Positions 62,846-64,000 of a stretch of 64,000 nucleotides of DNA are shown here, piece after piece. Under the pieces are notes generated by a model. The model had not been told where the DNA came from. It made no database searches and saw only the letters and a program-made list of their open reading frames with translations. A program made the translations under genes and the position numbers. Source of the DNA: Lucinisca nassula (Eukaryota > Mollusca > Bivalvia > Lucinida > Lucinidae); NCBI GenBank assembly GCA_963580285.1, contig OY757020.1, forward strand, positions 101,249,497-101,313,496, in the 5' to 3' direction. Within the stretch, counting starts at the first letter, position 1. Each line of letters opens with the position of its first letter.

Positions 62846-63584
62846 ATGCATTATAGGTTTTTTGGGTTCACCAGTGCAAATCGCTTGTATAGCCCTGGAA
62901 CAGTGTCAAAGCAGCGGATAGCAGTGCCATATGAAGGCTGTGACGCAACAAGAAAAAACAGCATGCCATATGCAGCAAAAAAGGAAAAAATATGTATTTG
63001 CTCTTCATGTATTCTAACAATAACATTTAGCCAAAATACGCATCTTGCGGATTATGCAAACACGTACTCAGACATTGCCATTTTTTTTTCCTGCAAAGCT
63101 AGCCAGACCCAAAGCCACAAGCTAATTTTTTTATTTCCCCCTAGTATGGCAAGCTCTTGGCACAAATTTTCGTTTTTTGCATGGATATAAAGCCTGCGTA
63201 AGGGACAAAGATGTTTTTTTTGTATCTCAATAAACCAAATGCTACGTCCTATGCAAACTTTTCCCTGTAAGTAGGGCAAATGCAAGGCCAAAAGCTTTGT
63301 CAGGGCAGATATAGACCTAGATTTCCCAGACCAGGGCTTAAAATGACTAAATACAACATCTGCTAGACATACACCAGACAAGAAATGGCAAGCCCTTACT
63401 ACTGGCCAACAAAACTAAATTAATGCGCTATTACAAGTATGTGTTTACCCTATGTATAACTCACATCACAGAAACAAGATAAAACAATAACCTGTGTACT
63501 CCCACAGCAATGTAATTACATATCAACAACAAAAAAAAGGCAAATCCTCATGTGCAGGAGCATAGAGTAAATACAATACATATA
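62846..63584. other. Stretch with no recognised feature
   Basis: No supported gene or repeat. Confidence 0.4.
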
Positions 63585-63640
63585 ACAAGAGGGCCGGGTA
63601 TGCTCACCTGACTTGATGCAAAAACAATGTAAGCGTACAT
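63585..63640 (-). mobile_element. R3-family element terminus, minus strand
   Basis: ACAAGAGGGCCGGGTATGCTCACCTGA is the reverse complement form of the R3 3' end (TCAGGTGAGC...GGGCCCTCTTGT). Written in parts: ACAAGAGGGCC, then GCTCACCTGA. The element should continue to the right, beyond the window. Confidence 0.6.
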
Positions 63641-63902
63641 ACTGTTTTTCTGTGGTAACTTCTATACAGAATGTCAAGAGCAAAAAACAGTTAGTCTGGA
63701 AAAAAAAGCCAAAAAGCTGAAATAAAACATGTTGTAAGCAGAATTCCAGCTGTGGTACTTATATTCAAATGTATTGAACCCTAAGGCACCCATTTTTTTT
63801 TTGCAAAAAACATTTTTCAGCAAAAAATGTCAGTTACATTGTTATTGCACCAAACGACGATATACCGGTAATGAGACATGAATACAAGGTATATATATGT
63901 TC

Positions 63903-63990
63903 TGCGCAAAGTGAGAATCGGTACAATTCCGGAATTGTCCTGCGCAAAGTAGGAATTCTCACTTTGCGCAACAATTCCGGAATTGTACCG
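63903..63990. repeat. Interlocked palindromes at the window end
   Basis: TGCGCAAAGTGAGAAT (63903-63918) is complementary to ATTCTCACTTTGCGCA (63955-63970), and CGGTACAATTCCGGAATTGT (63919-63938) to 63971-63990. ACAATTCCGGAATTGT is itself a perfect palindrome and occurs in both. The two pairs interlock rather than nest. Confidence 0.9.
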
Positions 63991-64000
63991 GTTCAATTCT

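Noticed and set aside
62209..63381. ORFs of 76-125 aa on both strands near the right end
   Set aside because: They fall in tandem repeats or AT-rich sequence, no domain is visible and composition is repeat-driven.

Overview
The window is invertebrate nuclear DNA, most likely from a bivalve mollusc. I infer this from the mix of repeats: an I-group LINE with RNase H, an env-bearing Ty3/gypsy element, a Meta-type tRNA SINE, Penelope-like and hammerhead-ribozyme sequences, and short non-autonomous elements carrying ~130-165 bp internal satellites with GGACGGACGG-type arms. No convincing host gene is visible. Nearly everything is transposable elements, many nested in one another.

Region 1-22957 is one Ty3/gypsy retrovirus-like element whose 5' LTR is cut by the window start. 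It carries gag, a pol (protease, RT, RNase H, integrase) with several frameshifts and a small deletion in the integrase core, an acidic pol tail, and an env of the insect/baculovirus F-like type. A splice donor before gag and an acceptor just before env suggest a spliced env mRNA. Two insertions of a young I-like LINE (opposite strand) split it. One, in pol, is a head-to-tail composite of copies B and A (5131-12159). The other, in the env signal-peptide region, is copy C (12888-18700). Each is flanked by a perfect 13-bp target duplication. Copy C has both ORFs open and looks potentially active.

Region 22958-31255 starts with an older interspersed repeat (called R1 here) that the gypsy element hit, followed by Penelope-like RT, LINE RT and SINE fragments, and then decayed LINE copy D. 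Region 31256-37919 holds R1 pieces, a gag-like zinc-knuckle remnant and a decayed LINE of another family (L). Region 37920-44216 is a diverged sister of the I-like LINE (copy E), broken by two small insertions, one of which contains a hammerhead ribozyme on the minus strand. Region 44217-48205 has a large inverted repeat, a full-length R1 and a 383-bp tandem repeat with two more hammerhead ribozymes. Region 48206-56099 is a second composite LINE insertion (full copy F plus truncated copy G inside one target duplication); F is itself split by a 1.9-kb element with ten ~165-bp repeats. The remainder (56100-64000) is small non-autonomous elements, satellites and palindromes.

Main points of interest: (1) two independent LINE insertions in which a full-length copy is joined to a 5'-truncated copy within a single target-site duplication, as expected if the reverse transcriptase jumped between RNA templates; (2) three complete hammerhead ribozyme motifs in small repeats; (3) an apparently intact young LINE; (4) the env-bearing gypsy element with visible splice signals and a probably ~2.06-kb LTR.
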